Notes: a model not told the origin generated them from the letters alone. Shown: positions 7,487 through 15,119, counted from the stretch's first letter. The stretch is 15,216 nt of DNA from Anaerolineae bacterium (GCA_016929795.1 JAFGIA010000416.1:1-15216), one strand, 5' to 3'. Program-made: numbers and translations.

Positions 7487-8335
7487 TTACATAACCCCTG
7501 GCGAGTTTTCAACGGACAGCTCGCCAGGGGGGGCGAGATAAGAGTCGACCAGGTGCCGGCTCGAAAAATGGCCCAGGGTGATGTAGGCGATCGGCAGCTC
7601 GCGCCCGAACAACTGGCGGCCGATGCGACGCCGGGGCACGCCCTGGTCGTGCAGGCTGCGGATGCGCGCGCCCAATTCTTCCAGGTACTTGATCTTGTCT
7701 CGAAGGAGCTGCGCTGCTTGGGTGTGCACGCTGCCGCTCCCTGAAAAAATCGTCTCGACGGGCAGCCCGGCGAGTTTTTTCAGGGAGGCGATGACGTCGT
7801 GGATGTTATAGCCGGCGCGCAGCGCCCTGTCGCGCCCGCCGATGTAGGCGTCGCCGGAAAAGAGCCAGCCCCTGTCGGGCTCGAAAAAGCAGACGTGGTC
7901 GGGGCTGTGGCCCGGGGTGGGGAGGACCTGCAGGCGATGGTGCGGCGTTTCCACCCACTCGCCCACTGCTTCCGCCCGGCACGGGCGCGGCCAACCCCAG
8001 AAGAGGCGCCGGTAGGGCTGCAGGCGCTGGAGGCGTGGATTGTGCAGCACGGGCAGCGCCTCGGGGTGGGCCAGGATCGGGCAGTGGAAGGTTTCCTGGA
8101 TGGCCGCGTTGGCGCCGATATGGTCTTCGTGGCTGTGGGTGTTGACCACGCGCTCCACCCTCCATCCCTTGGCGATGCTCACGAGCTGGCGGGCGGTGTG
8201 GGCGCACCCGGTGTCGATCAGGAGGCCGTCGACCCAATAGGCGGCGGTAAAGTAGGCAGACCGCCCGAAAAAGCTGCGCGCCAAACGCAGCTTGACGACC
8301 TCTTGGCCCGGCCCAACCTGTTCAACCTGGATCAC
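7487..8335 (-). CDS. MBL-fold metallo-hydrolase
   Basis: This is a predicted cytoplasmic metallo-beta-lactamase-fold hydrolase of 282 aa without a signal peptide. The metal-binding set is visible: THSHEDH (66-72, giving H67, H69, D71 and H72), H143 in TPGHS, and D162 in SGDAY. H204 in SGSGSVH is a candidate final histidine. This is a dinuclear-site hydrolase pattern. Residues from about 205 to 282 form a charged, probably helical C-terminal extension (GVPRRRIGRQLFGRE). The substrate cannot be assigned: glyoxalase II-like thioesterases, lactonases and beta-lactamase-like proteins all share this core. The start is a GTG with GGGGAGG about 5 nt upstream. It follows the thioesterase gene by 81 nt and probably shares its transcript, since no promoter is evident in that gap. 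Confidence 0.88.
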   Translation of the reverse strand: MIQVEQVGPGQEVVKLRLARSFFGRSAYFTAAYWVDGLLIDTGCAHTARQLVSIAKGWRVERVVNTHSHEDHIGANAAIQETFHCPILAHPEALPVLHNPRLQRLQPYRRLFWGWPRPCRAEAVGEWVETPHHRLQVLPTPGHSPDHVCFFEPDRGWLFSGDAYIGGRDRALRAGYNIHDVIASLKKLAGLPVETIFSGSGSVHTQAAQLLRDKIKYLEELGARIRSLHDQGVPRRRIGRQLFGRELPIAYITLGHFSSRHLVDSYLAPPGELSVENSPGVM

Positions 8336-8383
8336 GCTGCCTCCCCGTCAACGGCAGTAGGCCGCTGGTTGTGTTCTCTGGTA

Positions 8384-8404
8384 GGGGTGCGGTTTCCGCG
8401 CCCC
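8384..8404. repeat. GC-rich hairpin between thioesterase and MBL-fold genes
   Basis: Plus-strand arms GGGGTGCGG (8384-8392) and CCGCGCCCC (8396-8404) pair over 9 bp with a single mismatched position (T opposite G, a possible wobble) around a TTT loop. No T-tract follows on the minus strand. In form it resembles the GGGGCG hairpins at 4048-4077 and 10093-10114, so it may belong to a REP-like dispersed family. Confidence 0.55.
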
Positions 8405-8416
8405 GGGTTGGCGAGA

Positions 8417-8812
8417 TTACCCTTTCAACAGCGCCTGGGGCAGGCGGCGCACCTGCCCATCGTGCCCCATGCACAGGTGCCGGGTCCAACCGCTGGCGAG
8501 CGGCTGCCGCGTCTCGGCCTCGACCACCTCGTAGCCGAGCGTCAGGCTGCGGCTGCGCATCTCTTTTACCCAGGTGCGCACCACCACCGAGTCGCCATAG
8601 CGCGCTGGCGCCTCGTAGCGCGCATAGGCCTCTACCGCGGGCAGCAGGTAGCCCTCTTTTTCCCACGCGTCATACGTCTGGCCAAGTGTGCGCAGGTATT
8701 CACCCCGGCCCACCTCGAACCACACCAGGTAGTTGGCGTGGTATACGACGCCCATCGCGTCGGTCTCGGCATAGCGCACGTGCAGCGTCGTTTCGACCAC
8801 CCGTCCTGCCAT
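8417..8812 (-). CDS. Acyl-CoA thioesterase, hotdog fold (4HBT/YbgC type)
   Basis: This is a 131-aa hotdog-fold thioesterase expected to hydrolyse an acyl-CoA to free acid and CoA in the cytoplasm. The family signature is RYAETDAMGVVYHANYLVWF (13-32), in which D18 is the expected catalytic aspartate of 4-hydroxybenzoyl-CoA thioesterase-like enzymes. It is followed by E33 and the helix VGRGEYLRTLG. The central YEAPARYGDSVVVRTWV and LTLGYEV strands complete the fold. Length is normal for the family. The ATG is preceded by GGGAGAGG, and the gap to the aminotransferase stop is only 10 nt, so the two genes are cotranscribed. Whether it acts on short or aromatic acyl-CoA is unknown. Confidence 0.92.
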   Translation of the reverse strand: MAGRVVETTLHVRYAETDAMGVVYHANYLVWFEVGRGEYLRTLGQTYDAWEKEGYLLPAVEAYARYEAPARYGDSVVVRTWVKEMRSRSLTLGYEVVEAETRQPLASGWTRHLCMGHDGQVRRLPQALLKG

Positions 8813-8822
8813 AGGCCTCTCC

Positions 8823-10064
8823 CTAGGCCTGGGCCAGCTCCATCTGGCGCTTGATGGCGCGGCCCAGGCGCTTGATCCCCTCTTCGATGACGTCTGGCGC
8901 GCAGTAGGAAAAGTTCAGCCTCATGCAGCAGCGCCCATCCGCCACCCCCGGCGGGTAAAAGGCCACGCCCGGCACAAAGGCCACCTTTTCCTCCACTGCC
9001 ACCTTCAGCAGCTCCTCCGTGTCGATATATTCAGGCACGCGTGCCCAGAGAAAGAGGCCGCCCTGCGGCCGTGTCCAGCTCGCCTCTGGAGGAAAGTGCT
9101 CTTCCATCGCGCTCAGCATGGCATCGCGACGCTCGCGATAGCACTCGCGGATCTTGCGCACGTGGGCGCGGATCAGGCCGCGCTGGCAGATGTCGTAGGC
9201 CAGGTACTGCACCAGCGCGCTCGTGTTCAGGTCGCAGCCCTGCTTAGCCTGGACAAAGCGGGCAATCACCTGCTCGGGCGCGACGATCCAGCCCAGCCGC
9301 AGCCCGGGGGCAAGCGTCTTGGAAAAGGTGCTGAGGTAGATGACGTTTTCTTTGTGGAGCGCGCAGATGGGGATAATGTCCTCACCTTCAAAGCGCAGCT
9401 CGCCGTAGGGGTCGTCCTCGATGATAAAGGCGCCGTGGGTGGCGGCCAGCTCCACCAAGCGATAGCGGCGCTCGAGCGGCAGCGTGGTGCCGGCCGGGTT
9501 GTGAAAGTTGGGCAGGACATAGATGAACTTGACCCCCGGGTTTTCCACCAGCGTGCGCTCCAGCTCGTCCATGCGCATGCCCTCGTCGTCGAGCGGCACG
9601 GTCAGGTAGTGCGGCGCATAGACGTTCCAGGCCTGGATGGCGCCCAGGTAGGTGGGGCGCCCGGTGATGATTTTGTCGCCTTGGTCGATGAACACGCGCC
9701 CGATAATGTCGAGCGCCTGCTGCGAGCCGTTGGTAAAGAGCACGTTGCGCCGGCCGGCGGGCAGCTCGTAGCGGTGCATCGCTTCGATCAGCCAGTCCTT
9801 GAGGGGTGGGAATCCTTCCGTCGTCCCATACTGCAGGGCCAGCTCGGCATCGTGGGCCAGCACGTACTCGCACGCGTCGCGAAAGTCGCGCACCGGGAAC
9901 ATCTCGGGCGCAGGCAGCCCTCCGGCAAACGAGATCACCTCGGGCTGCATGGTGAACTTGAGCAGCTCGCGAATGATCGAGCTCTTCATGTACTGCGTCC
10001 GCTGAGCCAGCGTCTCTTGCCAGGGGGTCGTATACTGGCCGTCAAACTTGCTCTGGATTACCAT
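8823..10064 (-). CDS. PLP-dependent aminotransferase (class I/II fold I, 2-aminoadipate transaminase/LysN-like)
   Basis: This is a cytoplasmic pyridoxal-phosphate aminotransferase of 413 aa. It begins like LysN/MocR-type catalytic domains: VISFAGGLPAPEMFP (43-57) and LQYGTTEGFPPLKDW (77-91). Visible active-site residues are N189 in NFHNPAG (186-192), D218/Y220 in EDDPYGEL (216-223), the Schiff-base lysine K249 in STFSKTLAPGLRLGW (245-259), and the substrate-carboxylate arginine R382 in MRLNFS. No GntR DNA-binding domain is present, so it is an enzyme rather than a MocR regulator. Relatives transaminate 2-aminoadipate, branched-chain or aromatic amino acids, so the specificity is open. The ATG has AGGAGGG about 5 nt upstream. 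An overlapping ATG at 10066-10068 is out of frame. The thioesterase gene follows after 10 nt. Confidence 0.93.
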   Translation of the reverse strand: MVIQSKFDGQYTTPWQETLAQRTQYMKSSIIRELLKFTMQPEVISFAGGLPAPEMFPVRDFRDACEYVLAHDAELALQYGTTEGFPPLKDWLIEAMHRYELPAGRRNVLFTNGSQQALDIIGRVFIDQGDKIITGRPTYLGAIQAWNVYAPHYLTVPLDDEGMRMDELERTLVENPGVKFIYVLPNFHNPAGTTLPLERRYRLVELAATHGAFIIEDDPYGELRFEGEDIIPICALHKENVIYLSTFSKTLAPGLRLGWIVAPEQVIARFVQAKQGCDLNTSALVQYLAYDICQRGLIRAHVRKIRECYRERRDAMLSAMEEHFPPEASWTRPQGGLFLWARVPEYIDTEELLKVAVEEKVAFVPGVAFYPPGVADGRCCMRLNFSYCAPDVIEEGIKRLGRAIKRQMELAQA

Positions 10065-10092
10065 TCATCCCTCCTCATGAGCGTAATGGTCG

Positions 10093-10114
10093 GGGCGGAC
10101 CCTTGCGGTCGCCC
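10093..10114. repeat. GC-rich hairpin upstream of the aminotransferase gene
   Basis: Plus-strand GGGCGGACC (10093-10101) pairs with GGTCGCCC (10107-10114) across a 5-nt loop (CTTGC) with one bulged G. It lies 30-50 nt upstream of the aminotransferase start. In composition it resembles the hairpins at 4048-4077 and 8384-8404, so a dispersed REP-like element is possible. Confidence 0.5.
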
Positions 10115-10129
10115 GATGGGTGGAAACAA

Positions 10130-10171
10130 AAAGGGCTTGCCTTCGGAATTGATTCGCAGATCATGCCCTTT
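10130..10171 (-). terminator. Possible weak Rho-independent terminator after pyrophosphatase gene
   Basis: On the minus strand AAAGGGC (from 10171) and GCCCTTT (to 10130) form a perfect 7-bp stem just after the pyrophosphatase stop codon. The T-rich run TTTTTGTTT spans the 3' arm and the bases after it. The 28-nt loop is long for an intrinsic terminator, so efficiency is doubtful. No clear promoter is visible between this point and the aminotransferase start, so partial read-through is plausible. Confidence 0.45.
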
Positions 10172-10172
10172 A

Positions 10173-10814
10173 CTACCCCGAGTCCCCGCCAGGCGTCGCC
10201 CCATAGCCGAACGCGAACTGCTCTTCATAGTCGGCGATCGAGGCCGAGATGACCTTGAGGGCGTGCTTGCTATCGTACACGGGCCCAAGGACCACGCGGT
10301 CCAGCTCGTTGGGCAGGAGCTTGTAGGTGCTAAAGTAGTGCTGCAGGCGCTCCACCAGCCGCGTCGGGAGCTGCGCGATGTCGGTGACATCGCCCCAGAA
10401 ATTGTCGTTGTGCAGCACGGCGACGATCTTGTCGTCGGCGCGCCCATTGTCGATCGTCTGGATGCCGCCCACGACGCGCGCCGTCAGCACAATCTCGCCC
10501 CGGTCGATGGGGCGTTCGCTGACCACGCACACGTCGAGTGGATCGCCGTCGCCCCACTCGGTGCCGGGGGAGAGCGCCCCCACGCGCCGGCCGCAATACG
10601 TTTGGGGAATGATGCCGTACAGCGTGGGCGGCATCGACGAGGTGCGCTGCGGGCGGTCGACGTGCAGGTAGCCTGTCAGTTTGTCCACTTCGTACTTGAT
10701 CAGGTCGTAGGGTGTGATCTCGATGTAGGCATAGACCATCTGCGGCAGCGACGGCCCGGCCTCCAGCCCGTGCCACGGGTGGGGCCGCCAGCGGTAGTAG
10801 TGACTCGGTGGCAT
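10173..10814 (-). CDS. ppa: Inorganic pyrophosphatase, family I
   Basis: This cytoplasmic Mg-dependent enzyme hydrolyses pyrophosphate to phosphate, which pulls PPi-releasing reactions such as aminoacylation and acyl-CoA ligation. The family I signature [10 protein letters not shown] is present with its three metal-binding aspartates (D89, D91 and D94, numbering from the ATG). Other hallmarks are [30 protein letters not shown] and the HYFSTYK segment. It is 213 aa, a little longer than the 176-aa E. coli enzyme, with an extra N-terminal [12 protein letters not shown] segment. The open frame extends three codons upstream to a GTG at 10821-10823, but the GGAGGA site would touch that GTG, whereas it lies 9 nt from the ATG at 10812-10814. 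The ATG is therefore preferred. Confidence 0.93.
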   Translation of the reverse strand: MPPSHYYRWRPHPWHGLEAGPSLPQMVYAYIEITPYDLIKYEVDKLTGYLHVDRPQRTSSMPPTLYGIIPQTYCGRRVGALSPGTEWGDGDPLDVCVVSERPIDRGEIVLTARVVGGIQTIDNGRADDKIVAVLHNDNFWGDVTDIAQLPTRLVERLQHYFSTYKLLPNELDRVVLGPVYDSKHALKVISASIADYEEQFAFGYGATPGGDSG

Positions 10815-10823
10815 CTCACTCAC

Positions 10824-10829
10824 TCCTCC
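10824..10829 (-). promoter_or_regulatory. Shine-Dalgarno site deciding the pyrophosphatase start
   Basis: GGAGGA on the minus strand is adjacent to the GTG at 10821-10823 (zero spacer) and 9 nt from the ATG at 10812-10814. The spacing favours the ATG. Confidence 0.65.
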
Positions 10830-10852
10830 CCGGTCGCCGGGGGTGCCTGGAT

Positions 10853-10926
10853 GACCCTCCCGCCGCCCGTGGGCAGGAGGGTCGTGCCGGCCGCTGGTGG
10901 CCGGCGAGGTGATGCTGGCTCGCCGG
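10853..10926. repeat. Three inverted repeats, two mutually exclusive, between bacterioferritin and pyrophosphatase genes
   Basis: In transcription order, immediately after the bacterioferritin stop: stem A pairs 10919-10926 with 10901-10908 (CTCGCCGG with its complement, 8 bp, 10-nt loop); stem B pairs 10899-10905 with 10886-10892 (GGCCGGC with its complement, 7 bp, 6-nt loop); stem C pairs 10876-10883 with 10853-10860 (GGAGGGTC with its complement, 8 bp). All are perfect. A and B share bases 10901-10905, so they cannot form together. No T-tract follows any of them on the minus strand. They could limit read-through from bacterioferritin or regulate pyrophosphatase expression. The role is inferred. 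Confidence 0.65.
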
Positions 10927-11394
10927 TCAGTGGATCTGCTCGACGAGATAATTCTCCAACCCGATCTGCTCGATCAGGTCCTGCTGCGACTCGATGCCGT
11001 CGATGTGCATCTCTTCGTCCTTCAGGATCCCCTCGAGGATCTCGCGCGTGCCGTTGTCCTTCACCGCCACCGCCAGGTCGATCGCCTCGTTATAGACCCT
11101 GATGGCCGCCAGTTCGGCGGCGTGGTCCTTCTCGATCTGCTCGGGCACGGTGCTGCCGATGTAAATGGGGCTGAGCTTGGTGACGATCGGCCGGCCTTCG
11201 AGAAAGAGGATGCGCCCGATCAGCGTTTCGGCGTGGCGCATCTCCTCCATGGCGCGTTTTTCGACAAACTCGTGCAGCTTTTCGTAGCCCCAGTCCGCGG
11301 CCATTTCACTGTGGACCATGTACTGGTTGATGGCGCCCAGCTCGTCGGCGAGAAGCTCGTTCAGTTTGGTCAAAAGTTGGTCGTTTCCCTTCAT
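10927..11394 (-). CDS. bfr: Bacterioferritin
   Basis: This is the subunit of the 24-mer haem-containing iron store that oxidises Fe(II) and deposits ferric mineral in the cytoplasm. At 155 aa it matches the family length and aligns by eye without gaps to E. coli Bfr through the key region. The full dinuclear ferroxidase set is present: E18, E51, H54, E94, E127 and H130. The haem-ligating methionine M52 lies in [16 protein letters not shown] (61-69) is also a Bfr hallmark. The intact ferroxidase site marks it as catalytically competent. The ATG has AGGAG 7 nt upstream, and an extended -10 promoter lies about 30 nt upstream, giving a very short leader. No obvious Fur box is visible near the promoter. 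Confidence 0.96.
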   Translation of the reverse strand: MKGNDQLLTKLNELLADELGAINQYMVHSEMAADWGYEKLHEFVEKRAMEEMRHAETLIGRILFLEGRPIVTKLSPIYIGSTVPEQIEKDHAAELAAIRVYNEAIDLAVAVKDNGTREILEGILKDEEMHIDGIESQQDLIEQIGLENYLVEQIH

Positions 11395-11424
11395 CGATCT
11401 CTCCTCTCACGGAATGGTGCAACC

Positions 11425-11433
11425 ATTATAACA
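11425..11433 (-). promoter_or_regulatory. Extended -10 promoter of the bacterioferritin gene
   Basis: The minus strand reads TGTTATAAT: a perfect TATAAT (11425-11430) with the TGn extension (11431-11433). A recognisable -35 hexamer is not present at 16-18 nt spacing; the best match is a poor TTACCC. Extended -10 promoters commonly work without a -35 box. The predicted start is near 11418, about 24 nt before the ATG. Confidence 0.75.
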
Positions 11434-11475
11434 AAAGTCCGCGCAGATGGGTAATCCGCAACCTGCGGAGGCAAG

Positions 11476-11502
11476 CTGTCATTGCGAGCGCAGCGAATCT
11501 CC
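11476..11502 (+). repeat. Dispersed-repeat copy (CTGTCATTGCGAGCG motif), left of the exporter operon
   Basis: CTGTCATTGCGAGCG followed by CAGCGAATCTCC lies 4 nt beyond the stop of the last exporter gene. The first 15 bases recur exactly at 15170-15184, and a one-mismatch 13-mer occurs at 15120-15132. The same kind of sequence (GTCATTGCGAGCGAAGCGAAGCAATCTCC) is familiar as an intergenic dispersed repeat in many bacterial genomes. I state that from general knowledge and not from a search. Confidence 0.65.
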
Positions 11503-11506
11503 CCTT

Positions 11507-12772
11507 TTACTCAACCCGGAACCGCCACCCCGCCACCCCATACAACACCACGGCATACCCCACCAGGATCGCCGCCGGCAGCAGCACCGACCCGGTGCCC
11601 AGCCCGCGCATCACAATATTCTCGAACCCGTCGATGGCCCACGCCACCGGCGTCAGGTGGCCCACCGTCTGGAAGGCCTTGCCCGTGAACTCGAGCGGCA
11701 TCCACGCGCCGCCCAGGCCCGACAGGACCAGCATGGTCACGATGTTGGCCATGATCACCTGCTCGTCGGTGCGGGCCAGGATGCCGATCAGGAGGCCGAG
11801 GCTGGCGGTCCACAGGGTGGTGGTGAGCATCATGATCGCCGTCGCCGCCGGCGCCCGGAAATAGCCGACGCCCAGCACGAGCTGGCCAAAGGTGATCAGG
11901 AGCGCCAACTGGAAGAGGATCAGGATGAACATGGCCAACCAATGGCCGGCCAGGATCTGCGCGCGGGAGATGGGCGTGGTCAGCATCCGCTTCAGTGCCC
12001 CCGATTTGCGCTCGACGAGAATGATCTCGGCCGCGCCGATGATGCCTGCCATGGCAAACTGGACCATGATCCCGGCCGACGAATGGGCGTAAGGGCTCGC
12101 CGATTCGGCGCCCGCCGCGGCACCCGCCGCCTCCTCTTCCGCGGCCAGCGCGCCAGAGGCGCGCATGGTCACCCCCAGGGGCGGGTCCTGCCACCCCACC
12201 AGCGCCGTGTCGAGCGCCGCCTGCAAAAAGTGATCGTCGGGCGTGCCGCCGGACGCCTCGTAGGCCCGCGCGGCCAGGCGTGCTGCCTCCACCGCGCCCA
12301 TCAGGCGTGTGGTCGCGGCCTCGACTGCGCTTTGGGCTGTCTGGCCTGCCGCTTGGCCGGTGTCGGCGACCAGGCTCAACCGCGGCGCCTCGTCGCGCGC
12401 CAGGTCAAGGGCCCGCGCGCCATAGCCGGCCGGCACGACGACGGCGGCCGCCAGCTCCCCCTCTGCCACCTGCCGGGTCGCTTCTTCCAGGCGGGCTGTG
12501 TCGTCGACGGCCTCCCCCTCGCCGGCCAGGCTGACCAGCCGGATCGCCTCCGAGCCAGAGAGCAGGTCGAGCAGGGCGGCGCTCACCGGGCTCCCGTCGC
12601 GGTCGAGCGTACCCACCGGCAGGCGCGGGTCCTCGTCGCCACCCCCGGCGCCACCGAATATGAACGAGAAGAGGAGCGTAAAGGCGATCGGCATCGCCAC
12701 CAAAAAGAGGGCCGTCTTCCAGTCCCGGACGAGCTGCTTCAGGTCCTTTACTGCCAGGTCAATGATACGCAT
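11507..12772 (-). CDS. ABC-2 type exporter permease (second permease gene)
   Basis: This is an integral membrane permease of an ABC-2 (DrrB/YbhR-like) export system, 421 aa. The topology is typical: a short cytoplasmic N-terminus (RIIDLAVKDLKQLVRD), TM1 at about 20-40, a large extracytoplasmic domain (41-230), then about five TM helices (about 233-251, 277-300, 308-332, 337-357 and 396-415). The cytoplasmic loop SGALKRMLTTPISRAQILAGHW (257-278) is the conserved ABC-2 signature region. The loop before TM2 (about 205-228) is an alanine/glutamate-rich low-complexity stretch. The start ATG has GGGAGG about 7 nt upstream. It is 12 nt after the companion permease and is the last gene of the operon. 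The substrate is unknown: drugs, lipids or glycans are all possible. Confidence 0.92.
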   Translation of the reverse strand: MRIIDLAVKDLKQLVRDWKTALFLVAMPIAFTLLFSFIFGGAGGGDEDPRLPVGTLDRDGSPVSAALLDLLSGSEAIRLVSLAGEGEAVDDTARLEEATRQVAEGELAAAVVVPAGYGARALDLARDEAPRLSLVADTGQAAGQTAQSAVEAATTRLMGAVEAARLAARAYEASGGTPDDHFLQAALDTALVGWQDPPLGVTMRASGALAAEEEAAGAAAGAESASPYAHSSAGIMVQFAMAGIIGAAEIILVERKSGALKRMLTTPISRAQILAGHWLAMFILILFQLALLITFGQLVLGVGYFRAPAATAIMMLTTTLWTASLGLLIGILARTDEQVIMANIVTMLVLSGLGGAWMPLEFTGKAFQTVGHLTPVAWAIDGFENIVMRGLGTGSVLLPAAILVGYAVVLYGVAGWRFRVE

Positions 12773-12784
12773 GGCGCACCCTCC

Positions 12785-14062
12785 CTATGCATAGCGCCGG
12801 TGAAAGCGCACGGCGCCAGTGGCGAAAAAGGCGAGCCCGAGCAGCAGCATGACGGCGACGGTGCCGATCACGTCTGCCAGCCCGCCGCCATCGAGCAGGA
12901 TCTCCCACGCCCGGATGCCCCAGCCCTGGGGCACAAAGAGCGCCGCCTTGCCGATCGGGTTGGCCCCCTGCACCCCCGCCGTAAAGACGCTCACCATGCC
13001 CACCATGCCCAGCACGGTGTAGAGGCCGCCAAACACGAGCCCGCCCTGCTTGGTGTCGCGCAGAAACGAGTTGACCAGGGTCCCAAAGCCGGCGGCGATC
13101 ACCACCAGCCCGGCGACGGCCAGCGCCACGGGCAGCGGCTCCCCCCAGTCGATGCCAAACACCAGGGCCGAGAGGATGACGAGCACGACCACCTGCACCG
13201 CCAGCAGGGCAAAGCTGGCCAGGAACTTGGCGGCCAGGATGTACCAGGTGGGCGTGGGCGTGGTAAAGAGGCGCGGCAGCGTGCCCGCTTCCTCCTCCTG
13301 CAAGATCGACTGCGCCGCCGCGCCGCCGCTGAAAAAGACGTAAAAGACCATCATCCCGGCCGTGATCAGCCCCATGATGGCCGTCATCTCGCCGCCCCCT
13401 TCTTCTTGTTCTCCCTCGCCCACGTGGGTCACGTCCAGGAGGGGGCTGCCGCCCCCTTGCCGCAGCGTGCCGGCCTCTTGCGCCCAGGCGGCATAGCCGG
13501 CCGCCACCTGCTGCAGCGTGGCGGCGTCCGGTGCCATGCCGGCCCGGGCAAGCTGCCCGGCGGCCGTCGTCGCGGCGATCTTGGCCCCGGCAAAGCTGTC
13601 GACCAACTGCCTGACGATCGCCTCGACGATCCCTGGCCCCAGCATCAGGGTGGGATCCTGGTAGATCTCTACCGACGCCCGGCCCTGCGGCTCGTACACC
13701 GCGGCGCTGAACCCGGCCGGCACAATGACCGCCACCGCCGCCTCCTGGCGGTCGACGGCCGCCCGCGCCGCCGCCGCATCCTCGGCCCGCCGCACCTCCA
13801 GCACGCCGGGCAGTGCCTCCTCCAGCAGCGATACGACCAGCTCGCCTGCCGAAAAGCCCGCCTGCCCCTGGTCCAGGTTGGCCGCGATCACCCGCGTCGT
13901 GGGCAGCTCAAATCCGCCTTCATCGCCGCTGCCCAGCCCGCCAAAGGCAAAGTAAAAGAGCCCGGCCGTCAGCAGCGGCAGCAGCAGGCCGAACACCAGG
14001 AAAAAGGCGTTGGTCAGCATTCGCCGCAGGTCTTTCCATGCGATATCAAGGATCTTGATCAC
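12785..14062 (-). CDS. ABC-2 type exporter permease (first permease gene)
   Basis: This is an integral membrane permease of the same exporter, 425 aa. A short cytoplasmic segment (IKILDIAWKDLRRML) is followed by TM1 (about 20-41), a large extracytoplasmic domain (42-225), and about five TM segments (about 228-248, 278-303, 311-330, 340-362 and 398-417). The ABC-2 cytoplasmic loop is EEEAGTLPRLFTTPTPTWYIL (256-276). Its layout parallels the next permease, so the two probably form a heterodimer with the upstream ATPase. The start is a GTG with a GAGGGAGA purine site just upstream, 9 nt after the ATPase stop. A later internal start would remove the conserved N-terminal helix, so the GTG is preferred. 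Confidence 0.91.
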   Translation of the reverse strand: MIKILDIAWKDLRRMLTNAFFLVFGLLLPLLTAGLFYFAFGGLGSGDEGGFELPTTRVIAANLDQGQAGFSAGELVVSLLEEALPGVLEVRRAEDAAAARAAVDRQEAAVAVIVPAGFSAAVYEPQGRASVEIYQDPTLMLGPGIVEAIVRQLVDSFAGAKIAATTAAGQLARAGMAPDAATLQQVAAGYAAWAQEAGTLRQGGGSPLLDVTHVGEGEQEEGGGEMTAIMGLITAGMMVFYVFFSGGAAAQSILQEEEAGTLPRLFTTPTPTWYILAAKFLASFALLAVQVVVLVILSALVFGIDWGEPLPVALAVAGLVVIAAGFGTLVNSFLRDTKQGGLVFGGLYTVLGMVGMVSVFTAGVQGANPIGKAALFVPQGWGIRAWEILLDGGGLADVIGTVAVMLLLGLAFFATGAVRFHRRYA

Positions 14063-14071
14063 GTCTCCCTC

Positions 14072-15100
14072 TCAGTCTCTCAGCGCGCGGCCCGTCAGGT
14101 GCAGGAACACCGTCTCCAGGTTCGGCTCCTGGATCTGCACCGACGTGATGCGCGTGCCGGCGTCCACCGCCGTCTCAAAGATCGGCGGCAGCGCCACGTT
14201 GCTGTCTACCACCAGCAGCGTCACGTGGGTCCCTTCAAGGGGCGCGGCCGCCGGGGTGCCTGCGCCGGCACCCTCGGCCAGCTCTTCCGGCTGCGGCAAA
14301 AAGACCTGGTGCACGCCGTCCACCGCCCGCCAGCGCGCCAGTAGCGGCTCGAGGTCGAGCTCCCGGCCTGGCGCCGCGCTCAGCACCAGGTCGAGCCGGT
14401 CCAGCTCGCCCACAATCTGTACCAGCTCCTCGTGCGCGCCATAGGCGATCACCTGGCCCTGGTCCATGATGGCGATCCGGTCCGCCAGCTCCTGCGCCTC
14501 TTCCATATAGTGCGTCGTATAGAGCACCGTCATCCCCTCGCGGTTCAGGTCCTTCACTCCGTCCAGGATGTTGCGCCGGCTCTGCGGGTCGATGCCCACT
14601 GTCGGCTCGTCCAGGATCAGCACCGGCGGCTTGTGCAGCAGCGCCACGCCGATGTTCAGACGGCGCTTCATGCCGCCCGAGTATTTGCCCACCTTGTCCT
14701 TCTGCCGCTCCGTCAGCCCGATCAGCGCCAGCACCTCGTCGACGCGCCTGGCGAGCGCCTCGCCGCGCAGCCCGTACATCTTGCCCCAAAAGTCGAGATT
14801 GTCGCGTGCCGGCAGGTCCTCGTAGAGCGCGATCTCTTGCGGCACCAGCCCGATCGCCTCCTTGACGCCCATGACCTCCTTCCGGATCGAGTGGCCCATC
14901 ACCCGCGCATCGCCGCCGTCGGGCGCCAGCAGGCAGGCGAGCATCGAGATGGTCGTGCTCTTGCCCGCGCCATTTGGCCCCAGCAGCGCCAAGATCTCGC
15001 CCCGCCCTACCTCAAAACTCACCCCCCGCACCGCCTGCAAGTCGCCGAACGATTTTTGCAGATCCTCGACCACAATCGCCTTCTGATCATTCATCGTCAT
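14072..15100 (-). CDS. ABC-2 exporter ATP-binding protein (DrrA/CcmA-like)
   Basis: This is the cytoplasmic ATPase that drives the two downstream permeases, 342 aa. Counting from MTMNDQKAIVV, Walker A is GPNGAGKST (41-49), the Q-loop glutamine is Q88 (GLVPQEIALYEDLP), the signature is YSGGMKRR (140-147), Walker B is LILDEP (161-166) followed by TVGIDP, and the H-loop histidine is H197 (YTTHYMEEAQ). The C-terminal domain (about 225-342) ends in EPNLETVFLHLTGRALRD, the tail typical of drug- and lipid-export ATPases. An Ala/Gly-rich linker lies around residues 273-288. The open frame extends to a GTG at 15152-15154, but that lacks a Shine-Dalgarno and runs through repeat sequence. AAGGAG lies 4 nt before the chosen ATG and 10 nt before a second ATG at 15092-15094, which is a real alternative. 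Confidence 0.92.
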   Translation of the reverse strand: MTMNDQKAIVVEDLQKSFGDLQAVRGVSFEVGRGEILALLGPNGAGKSTTISMLACLLAPDGGDARVMGHSIRKEVMGVKEAIGLVPQEIALYEDLPARDNLDFWGKMYGLRGEALARRVDEVLALIGLTERQKDKVGKYSGGMKRRLNIGVALLHKPPVLILDEPTVGIDPQSRRNILDGVKDLNREGMTVLYTTHYMEEAQELADRIAIMDQGQVIAYGAHEELVQIVGELDRLDLVLSAAPGRELDLEPLLARWRAVDGVHQVFLPQPEELAEGAGAGTPAAAPLEGTHVTLLVVDSNVALPPIFETAVDAGTRITSVQIQEPNLETVFLHLTGRALRD

Positions 15101-15119
15101 CCTTCTCCTTCCCCCACCC

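Noticed and set aside
10821..10823. GTG start for the pyrophosphatase
   Set aside because: The Shine-Dalgarno site directly abuts this codon, leaving no spacer. The ATG three codons later has a 9-nt spacer.
11447..14344. A 965-codon open frame on the plus strand spanning both permease genes and part of the ATPase gene
   Set aside because: It lies antisense to well-supported ABC genes, is rich in His, Arg, Gln, Asp and Gly with no domain pattern, and is explained by GC-biased third codon positions keeping the opposite frame open.
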